Assembly: GCF_006636215.1 (NCBI RefSeq)
Contig: NZ_VIFM01000031.1
Coordinates: 1-64,000 of the forward strand
Direction of reading: 5' to 3'
DNA from: Myxococcus llanfairpwllgwyngyllgogerychwyrndrobwllllantysiliogogogochensis
Lineage (GTDB): Bacteria > Myxococcota > Myxococcia > Myxococcales > Myxococcaceae
DNA length: 64,000 bases
Program-made: the position numbers and the translations under genes
The notes under the pieces: generated by a model
The model's database searches: none
The model's input: only the letters and a program-made list of their open reading frames with translations
What the model was told of the DNA's origin: nothing
Shown: positions 8,072-16,171 of the stretch, piece by piece
How positions within the stretch are numbered: the stretch's first letter is position 1
Layout: each line of letters starts with the position of its first letter

Positions 8072-9745
8072 ATGAGCACGGAGACGACGACCGAGACGCA
8101 GACGGGCGCCCCACGGGACGCGGATACCCCCGACACGCAAGAGCTCCGCAAGCTCAGTCCGTTCGAGCTGAAGGACACGCTCATCGAGCTGGCGGATGAA
8201 TCCGCGAAGACGCGAGCGGCGGTGATGCTCAACGCGGGCCGCGGCAACCCCAACTGGATTGCCACCACGCCCCGCGAGGCGTTCTTCCTGATGGGGCAGT
8301 TCGCGCTGCACGAGTCCCGCCGCACGTGGAACGAGCCGGACGTGGGGCTCGCCGGCATGCCGAAGTCCCCGGGCATCGCCGCGCGGCTGCGGAAGTTCCT
8401 CGACGAGAGCGAGGACAGCGCGGGCATCCGGCTCTTGCGCGACGCGCTCGACTACGGCGTCTCCACGCTGGGCTTCGATGCGGACAAGTTCGTCTGGGAG
8501 CTGACCGACGCGGCCATCGGCGACAACTATCCGGTGCCGGACCGGATGCTCGTCCACTGCGAGCGCATCGTGCGGGCCTACCTGGCCAAGGAGATGTGTG
8601 ACAGCCGTCCGCCGCCGGGGCGGTTCGACCTGTTCGCCGTCGAGGGCGGCACCGCGGCCATGACGTACATCTTCCGGTCGCTGATGGTGAACGGCCTGCT
8701 CCAGAAGGGCGACACCATTGCCCTGGGCACGCCCATCTTCACGCCCTACCTGGAGATTCCGCGCCTGGAGGAGTTCGGCCTGCGCACGGTGGACATCCGC
8801 CAGAGCGCGATGACGGAGGAAGGCCGCCACGCGTGGCAGTACCCGGATTCGGAGCTGCGCAAGCTGGAGGATCCGCGCATCAAGGCGTTCTTCGTCGTGC
8901 ATCCGGGCAACCCCGGTGCGACGGCCATGCGGCGCGAGTCGATGGACCTGCTCGTGGACCTGGTCCGGAAGAAGCGGCCCGACCTGCTGATCCTCACCGA
9001 CGACGTGTACGGCACCTTCGTCGAGGGCTTCCGCTCCCTGGCGGCGGAGCTGCCGCACAACACGCTCCTGGTCTACTCCTACTCCAAGCACTTCGGCTGC
9101 ACGGGGTGGCGCCTGGGTGTCGTCGCGCTCCACGAGGACAACATCGTCGACGCGATGATCGCCCGGCTGCCCGAGGCCCAGCGGGAGATGCTCAACGAGC
9201 GGTATGGCTCCATCTTGCTGGAACCGGAGCGCCTGAAGTTCATCGACCGGATGGTGGCCGACAGTCGTGCCGTCGCGCTGAACCACACCGCGGGACTGTC
9301 CCTGCCGCAGCAGCTCCAGATGTCGCTCTTCTCGCTGTTCGCCTTGCTGGACAAGGACGACACGTACAAGAAGCGCTGTCGGAAGATCTGCCGGGACAGG
9401 CTCGCGGCGCTGTATCAGGGGCTGGACATCGACCTGCCCGACGATCCGCTGCGCACGGCGTACTACCAGACGCTCGACCTGGACGTGTGGGCGCGCAAGC
9501 ACGTGGGTCCGGCCTTCGTCGAGTACGCGGAGTCGCGGCACGATCCGCTCGACATCGTGCTCGCCCTGGCGCGCCGGCACGGCGTGGTGCTGCTCAACGG
9601 CAGCGGCTTCGAGGGGCCGGAGTGGTCGGCGCGCGTGTCGCTCGCGAACCTGGATGACGACGACTATCCGCGCATTGGCCAGAGCCTCAAGGACATCGTC
9701 ATCCGCGCCATCCAGGAGTGGAAGGGCACCCGCCTGGACTCCTGA
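8072..9745 (+). CDS. aspD: Aspartate 4-decarboxylase (bifunctional aspartate aminotransferase/beta-decarboxylase)
   Basis: 557 residues, close to the about 530 of the dodecameric L-aspartate beta-decarboxylases (EC 4.1.1.12), much longer than ordinary aspartate aminotransferases. The PLP lysine is about K339 in YSYSKHFGCTGWRLG; FVVHPGNPGAT and LTDDVYGTF are the conserved Asn and Asp/Tyr pockets, and the family-specific N-terminal extension begins at SPFELKDTLIELADES. It converts L-aspartate to L-alanine and CO2, consuming a proton. The start at 8072 is chosen because GCAGGAG lies upstream and homology begins soon after; an upstream in-frame extension to 7913 runs into the divergent promoter. 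It is followed after 35 bases by asparaginase, giving an Asn to Asp to Ala route. Confidence 0.9.
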   Translation: MSTETTTETQTGAPRDADTPDTQELRKLSPFELKDTLIELADESAKTRAAVMLNAGRGNPNWIATTPREAFFLMGQFALHESRRTWNEPDVGLAGMPKSPGIAARLRKFLDESEDSAGIRLLRDALDYGVSTLGFDADKFVWELTDAAIGDNYPVPDRMLVHCERIVRAYLAKEMCDSRPPPGRFDLFAVEGGTAAMTYIFRSLMVNGLLQKGDTIALGTPIFTPYLEIPRLEEFGLRTVDIRQSAMTEEGRHAWQYPDSELRKLEDPRIKAFFVVHPGNPGATAMRRESMDLLVDLVRKKRPDLLILTDDVYGTFVEGFRSLAAELPHNTLLVYSYSKHFGCTGWRLGVVALHEDNIVDAMIARLPEAQREMLNERYGSILLEPERLKFIDRMVADSRAVALNHTAGLSLPQQLQMSLFSLFALLDKDDTYKKRCRKICRDRLAALYQGLDIDLPDDPLRTAYYQTLDLDVWARKHVGPAFVEYAESRHDPLDIVLALARRHGVVLLNGSGFEGPEWSARVSLANLDDDDYPRIGQSLKDIVIRAIQEWKGTRLDS

Positions 9746-9780
9746 GCTTCCGTGACGCCAACCCCCAATCGAGGTCCACC

Positions 9781-10938
9781 ATGAACGGTTCCAAGAACAC
9801 GGTGCGAGGGCTGCTGGCCGCGCTGGGCTTGCTGCTGACAGGCGCGGGAATCGCCGCGCAGGAGGGGCGGCCGCCGACGAACTCCAGCGAGTCGCAGAGT
9901 ACGTCGGGCTCGAGCGGTGCCCAGGCGGCGCCAGGGAAGGCCTCCGAGGACCTGGCGTCCGTGCGCATCCTCGCCACCGGCGGCACCATCGCCGGGGCGC
10001 AGGCCAATCCGCAGGGGTATGGCTACAAGTCCGGAGCCTTCAAGGTCGAGGACCTCATCAAGGCCGTCCCCAACCTGGACAAGGTGGCGAAGCTGACGGG
10101 TGAGCAGGTGGCGAACATCGGCAGCCAGGACATGAACGACTCGGTGTGGCTGAAGCTGGCGAAGCGCACCAACGAGCTGCTCGCTTCGCCGGACGTGGAC
10201 GCCGTCGTCGTCACGCACGGCACCGACACGCTGGAGGAGACGGCGTACTTCCTGGACCTGGTCGTCAAGAGCGACAAGCCCGTGGTGCTCGTGGGCTCCA
10301 TGCGTCCGGCCACGGCCATCAGCGCGGACGGCCCGGGCAACCTCTACAACGCGGTGGCGGTGGCCGCGTCCCCGGAGGCGAAGGGGCGCGGGGTGCTGAT
10401 TGTCATCAACGACGAAATCCACACCGCTCGCAACGTCACCAAGACGAACACCACCAACGTGGAGACCTTCCGCAGCCCGAACCGGGGCCCCGCGGGGGTC
10501 GTCAACACCGGTGACGTCCACTGGTTCGAGAGGATGGACAAGAAGCACACCGTCGACTCCGAGTTCTCCGTCACCGGCAAGGACACGCTCCCCCGCGTCG
10601 ACATCCTCTACGCCCACGCCAACATGAGCCCGGACCTCATCGACTCCGCCGTGAAGAACGGAGCCAAGGGGCTGGTCATCGCGGGCGTGGGGGATGGGAA
10701 CATGACCCAGCCGGCGCTCGACACGCTGGCCAAGCACGTGAAGAGGGGCCTGGTGGTGGTGCGCAGCACGCGGCTGCCCAGCGGACTCGTCCTCCGCAAC
10801 AATGAAATCAACGACGACCAGAAGGGCTTCGTGGCCTCCGGAGAGCTGAACCCGGCGAAGTCGCGCGTGCTGCTGCAGCTGGCCCTGCTGGAGACGAAGG
10901 ACCCGACCAAGGTGCAGCGGATGTTCGAGGAGTACTGA
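9781..10938 (+). CDS. ansB: L-asparaginase, type II, exported
   Basis: 385 residues. Signal peptide with hydrophobic core LLAALGLLLTGAGIAA and probable cleavage near residue 27, then a low-complexity Ser/Gln/Ala linker to about residue 55. Both active-site signatures are present: ILATGGTIAG (about 63-72) and VVTHGTDTLEET (about 143-154), giving the two catalytic threonines plus the Thr-Lys-Asp relay (K in VVKSDKP). It hydrolyses L-asparagine to aspartate and ammonia in the periplasm or outside the cell. The ATG at 9781 starts a normal signal peptide; earlier in-frame codons overlap aspD. It probably forms an operon with aspD. Confidence 0.92.
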   Translation: MNGSKNTVRGLLAALGLLLTGAGIAAQEGRPPTNSSESQSTSGSSGAQAAPGKASEDLASVRILATGGTIAGAQANPQGYGYKSGAFKVEDLIKAVPNLDKVAKLTGEQVANIGSQDMNDSVWLKLAKRTNELLASPDVDAVVVTHGTDTLEETAYFLDLVVKSDKPVVLVGSMRPATAISADGPGNLYNAVAVAASPEAKGRGVLIVINDEIHTARNVTKTNTTNVETFRSPNRGPAGVVNTGDVHWFERMDKKHTVDSEFSVTGKDTLPRVDILYAHANMSPDLIDSAVKNGAKGLVIAGVGDGNMTQPALDTLAKHVKRGLVVVRSTRLPSGLVLRNNEINDDQKGFVASGELNPAKSRVLLQLALLETKDPTKVQRMFEEY

Positions 10939-10971
10939 GGACCGGGGATTGAGCCTCCGGCCCCATTCATC

Positions 10972-12123
10972 ATGGCCGACTCCCACACACTTCCCGACTT
11001 CTCCCTGGTGAGGGGCGGGCTGTTCTTCGAACTGGAGCGCGGCCTGCGAATCATCAGGCCGCCTGGCTTCAGCGCCGTTCGGGCCGCGCTCGTCATCACG
11101 CTGGTGAGCTGGGCGCCCCTGGTGCTGCTCTCGCTGCTCGAAGGGCTGGGATCCACGCGCCTCTTGTTCTCTGAACTCCAGGTGCATGCGGAGCTGCTGT
11201 TGTCGCTGCCCGTGTTCGCGGCGGTGGATCCCTATATCGACGGCCGGGTCGGGGTGGCGGCGCGTCAGTTCCTCCGCGCGAATCTGGTGGAGGAGAAGGA
11301 CCGAGCCTCGTACGACGCCATGGCTCGATCCCTGACTCACTGGCGCGACGCTCCGGCCGTCGAGCTGGTGTTGCTCGGCATCGTCATCGCGCTCGCGCTG
11401 GTCTCCACTCCAGACCCGGCGCGGGAGTGGTTCTTCGTGTCGGACCCGGCGCCCCGACCGTCCCTGGCGGGAGGGTGGTACCAGTGCGTGAGCCAGCCCC
11501 TGGTGCGCTTCCTCGCATTCCGGTGGGCGTGGCGCGCCGTCGTCTGGGGCGTCTTCCTCCTTCGCGTCTCCCGCCTCCGGCTCCGGCTGGTTCCCACCCA
11601 CCCGGACCTGTCGGGCGGGTTGGGGTTCCTCGCCATCTGCCAGGCCAGCTTCGCGCCGGTGGTCTTCGCGGTGGCTGTGGCTGTCGCCGCGTATTCGTAC
11701 CGGACGAATGCCGCCGCCATCACCGAGGCCCCCCTGGACTACGTCATGCCGCAGGTCCTCTTCGCCGTCCTGGCAATCATCTGCGTGTTCGCGCCCCTGG
11801 GGTTCTTCTCCCATCAGCTCGTGCGCGCCAAGCGCCAGGGAGACCCGTGGTTCTCCGCGGTCGCCGCGCACCACTCGAGAGAGTTCGAGGACAGGTGGTT
11901 CCGCCGGAAGCCGGACGAGGACCCGCTGGGGGCCCCGGACTTCTCCTCCCTGGCGGACCTGGGGTCGTCCTTCATGGTCGCCCGGAGGATGAAGCTGTTG
12001 CCGTGGGACCAACGCTCGCTCCTCGCGGTGGCGACGGCGGCCGTGGCGCCGCTCGCCATCCTGTTGGTGTTGGACCGCCAGTTCCTCACGGTGGTGAACC
12101 AGCTCCGGCAGAGCGTGACCTGA
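10972..12123 (+). CDS. Polytopic membrane protein of unknown function
   Basis: 383 residues with about six hydrophobic segments: near residues 36-58, 120-140, 175-200, 218-242, 250-275 and the C-terminal 345-365. It contains long charged cytoplasmic loops (RQGDPWFSAVAAHHSREFEDRW) and no motif I can assign. The ATG lies 33 bases after the asparaginase stop, so it may be in the same transcript. No function is proposed. Confidence 0.75.
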   Translation: MADSHTLPDFSLVRGGLFFELERGLRIIRPPGFSAVRAALVITLVSWAPLVLLSLLEGLGSTRLLFSELQVHAELLLSLPVFAAVDPYIDGRVGVAARQFLRANLVEEKDRASYDAMARSLTHWRDAPAVELVLLGIVIALALVSTPDPAREWFFVSDPAPRPSLAGGWYQCVSQPLVRFLAFRWAWRAVVWGVFLLRVSRLRLRLVPTHPDLSGGLGFLAICQASFAPVVFAVAVAVAAYSYRTNAAAITEAPLDYVMPQVLFAVLAIICVFAPLGFFSHQLVRAKRQGDPWFSAVAAHHSREFEDRWFRRKPDEDPLGAPDFSSLADLGSSFMVARRMKLLPWDQRSLLAVATAAVAPLAILLVLDRQFLTVVNQLRQSVT

Positions 12124-12241
12124 GCGCGGGTGGGCGAAACGGGCGCCTGGAAGCCCGGGTGCCGTGGACTCCCTCGACGGGGCAGGGGTGGAGATACCTG
12201 TGCGGGGGCCCAGTCACGCGCCGCCCGCAGAGGAGGCGAGC

Positions 12242-13132
12242 ATGCTCAGGTCCGTGGTCGCATTCGTGCTGGGCAACATCGTGACCCTCTTCATGTTCAC
12301 CGAGGGACTGGCGCGCCGTCCCGGAGAGATTCGACACGTCCTGGAGCGCCCCGCGCTCTACGTGCGCTCCCTGCTGGTGGTGCTGCTGCTCGTGCCCCTC
12401 GTGGCCCTGGCGGTGGTGGAGGTCTTCCGACTTCCGACGGTGGTGGCCAGCGCCATCCTGTTGATGGCGGTCTGTCCAGGCGCGCCGCTGCAGGTGAATC
12501 AGGCGAAGGCCCTGGGCGCGAATCCCTCCACGTCCATCAACCTGCTGCTCCTGCTCAGCGTGTTCGCGCTCATCACGGTGCCCGCGTGGGTCCTGGGCGT
12601 GGACCGCCTGCTCGGCGTCGAGTTCAAGGCGAACCCGGAGCTGGTGTTCCGCCTGCTGGCGGTGAAGATCCTCCCGCCGCTCGCGGTGGGCATCGCCGTG
12701 CGGCACTACGCTCCGAACGTGGCCAAGGCCCTGGCTCCGTGGTGCAGCCGGGTGTTCAGCGTGCTGTTGCTCTGCGTGGCCGTGGTCCTGCTCTTCATCG
12801 TCGGACCCCGGCTCATCCACATCGCGTGGCTCGCCATCCTCGCGCTGGTGGTGCTCGTCTCCATCTCCACCGTGCTCGGACACTGGGCCGGGGGACCCCG
12901 GCTGGAGGACCGCAAGGCGGTGGCCCTGGCCACGGCCTTCGCGCACCCGGTGCTGGCGATGACCATCATCATCCAGAGCTATCCGAACTACCGGGCCCTG
13001 GAGGTCGCGGGCGTGGTGGGGGCCTACATCGTCATCCGCCTGCTCGCGCTGACGCCCTACAAGTTCTGGGTGAAGCGACAGCGAGACACGGAGTCCTCGC
13101 GGCGAGTGCCCCCGGGCGGCGTCCCAGCCTGA
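12242..13132 (+). CDS. Bile acid:sodium symporter (BASS)-like membrane transporter
   Basis: 296 residues, about nine hydrophobic helices. The pattern LRSVVAFVLGNIVTLFMFTEGL at the start, the helix-break segment ILLMAVCPGAPLQVNQAKALGANP (residues about 75-98) and ATAFAHPVLAMTII near 245 resemble the BASS/ACR3 carrier superfamily, with the paired half-helix regions that form the substrate site. Start chosen at 12242 because a perfect AGAGGAGG lies 8 bases upstream; longer frames have no ribosome site. Substrate unknown. It is convergent with the patatin gene, 9 bases away. Confidence 0.72.
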   Translation: MLRSVVAFVLGNIVTLFMFTEGLARRPGEIRHVLERPALYVRSLLVVLLLVPLVALAVVEVFRLPTVVASAILLMAVCPGAPLQVNQAKALGANPSTSINLLLLLSVFALITVPAWVLGVDRLLGVEFKANPELVFRLLAVKILPPLAVGIAVRHYAPNVAKALAPWCSRVFSVLLLCVAVVLLFIVGPRLIHIAWLAILALVVLVSISTVLGHWAGGPRLEDRKAVALATAFAHPVLAMTIIIQSYPNYRALEVAGVVGAYIVIRLLALTPYKFWVKRQRDTESSRRVPPGGVPA

Positions 13133-13141
13133 AGTGTCCCT

Positions 13142-16051
13142 TCAGCGCTTGAGCCGGGCGGAGTCCTTGGGGTTGATGCTCACCTTCGCCCAGATGAAGC
13201 CCAGGTTGCCCCAGTCCTGGACCTCCTTGACGGTGACGTGCTGCCCGACGCCGAGGGCGCCCAGGGGCTTGCCGTACGCCGCCGGCTCTCCCGTCGCGGG
13301 CTCGTCCCTCAGGAGCGAGGGGACGGTGCTCTCCAGCGTGCTGCCCACGAACTGCTGCGGCGACAAGGACCACTCCGTCTGGGAGGGCTTGCAGTAGAAG
13401 CAGGTGCGCCACGTGTTGGAGCCGGGCAGGTACTGGCCCAGGTAGACCCACGCGTCCTTGCGCCCATCCCCCAGGCTCGTGGCGAGGTCCGGTGTGCTCG
13501 CGTCGACCTGGGAGAAGACCTGCACGGCCGGGGCGTCGGGATTGTAGAGGCGAGCGGTGCCTTGTCGCTGCAGGGAGACCTGGTCCTCGACGAGCTGTCG
13601 GGTGATCTCCGCGGCGAGCTTCCTCGCGAGCGGGTCCTTCAGCTTCTCCATCAACGGATGGGCGTGGATGGCGACGGGGTCCTGGATGGCCCCGAACGCG
13701 ACGGTGCGCTGCGTCTGGGCCGCGCCCCGGAGGTTCTTGATGTGGCTGGCGATGAGGTTGCTCGCGCTCTCTTCCTGCCAGAGGAACTGGCCCAGCAGGC
13801 GCCCCTTGTCCTTGGGCCCGAGGGCCCAGGCCGTCATCACCTCGTCCTGGTTCTCCTCCACGCACTCGCGCTGCGCCTTGCTCGCGTCCTCCGACAGCTG
13901 CACGTCCCCGTAGTTGTAGCGGGTCTGCATCATGGGCACCTGCTTGCTCGCGAGGAGGCGACCTATCTCCGCCTTCTGGTAGTCGGCCATGTCACGCGCG
14001 AAGGCATGGCTTGCGCGCGAGAGGGCGGAGAGTGGGGTGCCGATGGCATCCACGGAGGCCTCGCGCTCGTCCAGCGACGGCGGCTTCGCGCCCGAGTCGA
14101 TCTCCACGAAGAGGACGCCGCGGTCCGTGAGCTGCGTGAAGAGCTGGTCGATGGCGGCCCGCGCTGCGGGGTTCGTCTTCCAGCGCTCCGTGTCGGTGAG
14201 CCCCCGCAGCAGCAGGACGAAGGTGTCCAGCCCGGTGTTGTCGAAGACGCCGCCGTCGATGAGCGGCTCGCGGTGCTCCTGGGCGTCGACGACCTCGGGA
14301 AGGTCGACGACGAAGGGGAAGTTCGCGGAGGCACGGACCGCGTCGGCGAGCGCGATGTCTCCCGTCGTCGTCAGCTCGCTCGTGGAGCGCGCCTGGGCCT
14401 CCGGCTGGGTTCCGTCACTCACCAGGCGGCCGGGCAGGGGCGGCTTGCCCGTGACGATGCGGCCCCCGGTCCGAGCGCTGGCCGTGTTGATGAAGAGCAG
14501 GGGGACACTTCCGTCGTCGGGGAGGCTCGCGGGCCAGCCCAGGTAGTCCGACCAGAAGGACGCAAGCCCTCCGCCACGGCTCACCCCTGGCATCACCACG
14601 CCGCGCAGCAGGGGCGCGTTGAAGTCCACGAACATGTCATCCAGGGTGTCGCTGCTCAGCGGCCACAGTCGCTCCGCCTTCAGGCCACACGCCCCGTCCA
14701 TCAGGTGGGAGGCGAGCTCCTCGCGAGGCGCGTGCTTGAGCGGAACGTCCGCGGGAACGGTCACCCCCAGGGTGCCCGCGGCCAATCGGTGGGAGAAGTG
14801 CGCGCTGGCGACGCTGCCACCGGAGACGCTGCTGATGAAGAGGACATGGTCGGCCAGCGACTGCGCGCGGCAGCGCTCCGTGGTGGCGTCGGGGGCCTTC
14901 ACCTGCATCCGGCTCAGGCTCTCCAGCGTGAGCATGGCGAAGATGGCCGCTCGCGAGCCGCCCCCCGCGGCGGAGACGAAGACGACGGGGCCGTCGCACA
15001 TCAAGTCGAGTCTTCGATTCGCCGTGTCGACCCACCGGGTGAAGAGGGCGTCCTCACTCATGGACTTGCCTTCGGCCAGGGGCAGGGACTGGAGGGATTC
15101 CTGCCGGTCCAGCAGCCCCACGACGACGACTCCGGAGCCCAGCAGCGCGAGGGCGAGCACGGCGCGCTGGACCACGTTCTCCACCAGGTCGAGCGCGCGC
15201 GCCGCGCACAGAATCACGAAGAGCAGATGGTAGATGGCCCAGATGGTGTAGAGCCGGAAGCTGGCCTCGGGAATCGTCGGGATGAAGAAGCCCCAGAGCA
15301 GCTCCGCCAGGAAGTACGAGCCCAGCGACATCACCAGTCCCCGCGTGACGACCTCCGCCAGGACGCGAAGCGACGGCTTCCACGCGAGGAGCCTCGGGCC
15401 GAGCAGCCCGAGCAGGCCCACCGCCACCGTGAGCGCGGCCACGAGGCCCGGCCCCGAGTCACGCGCCTTCCACGGCGCGGGCAGCAGCCCCAGAAAACCC
15501 ACGAGTCCCAGCGCGAGGCCCGCCACGACGAAGCCGCCGTACAGCAGGGCTCGCGGCGTCCGGCGCTCCGGGGCGGGGAACGCCAGGGGGAAGCGGGCCC
15601 ACGCCACCAGCCTCCGACACAGCGCGAGCGTGGCCCGGCTGACGAGGTTCCGGTGCTCCATCCACCGGGGGAAGCCGTCGCGCGGAACGAAGACCCACAT
15701 CGCGCTCAGGAAGAAGAAGGCGCCGAGCAGCACGACATACGCCCAGAACGTCACGGCCATCAGCGCGGAGCCGCCCGCCCGCAGCGACGCCATGCCCGGC
15801 AACTGGAGCACGATGTTGTGGACCTGCGGCAGGTTGGTCAGCGCGAGGCCCGCCGCCAGCAGCGCGATGACCGTCGCGAGCCGCTTCTCGAGATAGGTGA
15901 CCCACGCGGGGGCGCGCGGTGCGTCTCGCGTCACGCCCGGCACCGTGAGCAGGACGTCGTTGGTTCCGGCGGCGGCGCCCGAGGGCAGGGCGGCCCCGGC
16001 TCGTTGCTTCATCGCGTTTTGACTGCGCTGGCTCGGGCGTCGCTTGCTCAT
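13142..16051 (-). CDS. Membrane-anchored patatin-like phospholipase
   Basis: 969 residues. The N-terminal third (about 40-320) has around seven to eight hydrophobic segments; the rest is a patatin hydrolase. The oxyanion glycine loop is VSAAGGGSRAAIF, the nucleophile elbow FISSVSGGSVASA (Ser in SVSGG; the first Gly of GxSxG is Ser), and the catalytic Asp PLIDGGVFDNTGLD. It should cleave acyl esters of phospholipids at the inner membrane, with the catalytic domain on one membrane face. The start at 16051 is chosen over upstream ATG 16120 because GAGGGGG lies just before it. The large size and polytopic anchor are unusual for patatins. Confidence 0.82.
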   Translation of the reverse strand: MSKRRPSQRSQNAMKQRAGAALPSGAAAGTNDVLLTVPGVTRDAPRAPAWVTYLEKRLATVIALLAAGLALTNLPQVHNIVLQLPGMASLRAGGSALMAVTFWAYVVLLGAFFFLSAMWVFVPRDGFPRWMEHRNLVSRATLALCRRLVAWARFPLAFPAPERRTPRALLYGGFVVAGLALGLVGFLGLLPAPWKARDSGPGLVAALTVAVGLLGLLGPRLLAWKPSLRVLAEVVTRGLVMSLGSYFLAELLWGFFIPTIPEASFRLYTIWAIYHLLFVILCAARALDLVENVVQRAVLALALLGSGVVVVGLLDRQESLQSLPLAEGKSMSEDALFTRWVDTANRRLDLMCDGPVVFVSAAGGGSRAAIFAMLTLESLSRMQVKAPDATTERCRAQSLADHVLFISSVSGGSVASAHFSHRLAAGTLGVTVPADVPLKHAPREELASHLMDGACGLKAERLWPLSSDTLDDMFVDFNAPLLRGVVMPGVSRGGGLASFWSDYLGWPASLPDDGSVPLLFINTASARTGGRIVTGKPPLPGRLVSDGTQPEAQARSTSELTTTGDIALADAVRASANFPFVVDLPEVVDAQEHREPLIDGGVFDNTGLDTFVLLLRGLTDTERWKTNPAARAAIDQLFTQLTDRGVLFVEIDSGAKPPSLDEREASVDAIGTPLSALSRASHAFARDMADYQKAEIGRLLASKQVPMMQTRYNYGDVQLSEDASKAQRECVEENQDEVMTAWALGPKDKGRLLGQFLWQEESASNLIASHIKNLRGAAQTQRTVAFGAIQDPVAIHAHPLMEKLKDPLARKLAAEITRQLVEDQVSLQRQGTARLYNPDAPAVQVFSQVDASTPDLATSLGDGRKDAWVYLGQYLPGSNTWRTCFYCKPSQTEWSLSPQQFVGSTLESTVPSLLRDEPATGEPAAYGKPLGALGVGQHVTVKEVQDWGNLGFIWAKVSINPKDSARLKR

Positions 16052-16171
16052 GGGCCCCCTCGGTGGACAGGCCGGGCCGTCCGATGAGTTCTGGCTAGTA
16101 CGACCTGTCCAGAATATCACCGTTGCGTCTGGGAATACGTCCCAGGGGGCGGCCGTGAGGAGGGCGGGCGA

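Noticed and set aside
6763-8427. A 554-residue version of the FGE
   Set aside because: The extension lies over the divergent promoter and the aspD gene; conservation begins at 7797.
6763-10938. Sulfatase client gene near the FGE
   Set aside because: No open frame in the neighbourhood carries a CxPxR-type sulfatase signature.
13238-16087. Very long open frame of about 949 residues on the plus strand
   Set aside because: It lies wholly over the patatin on the other strand and consists of low-complexity Arg/Gly/His sequence typical of antisense shadows in high-GC DNA.
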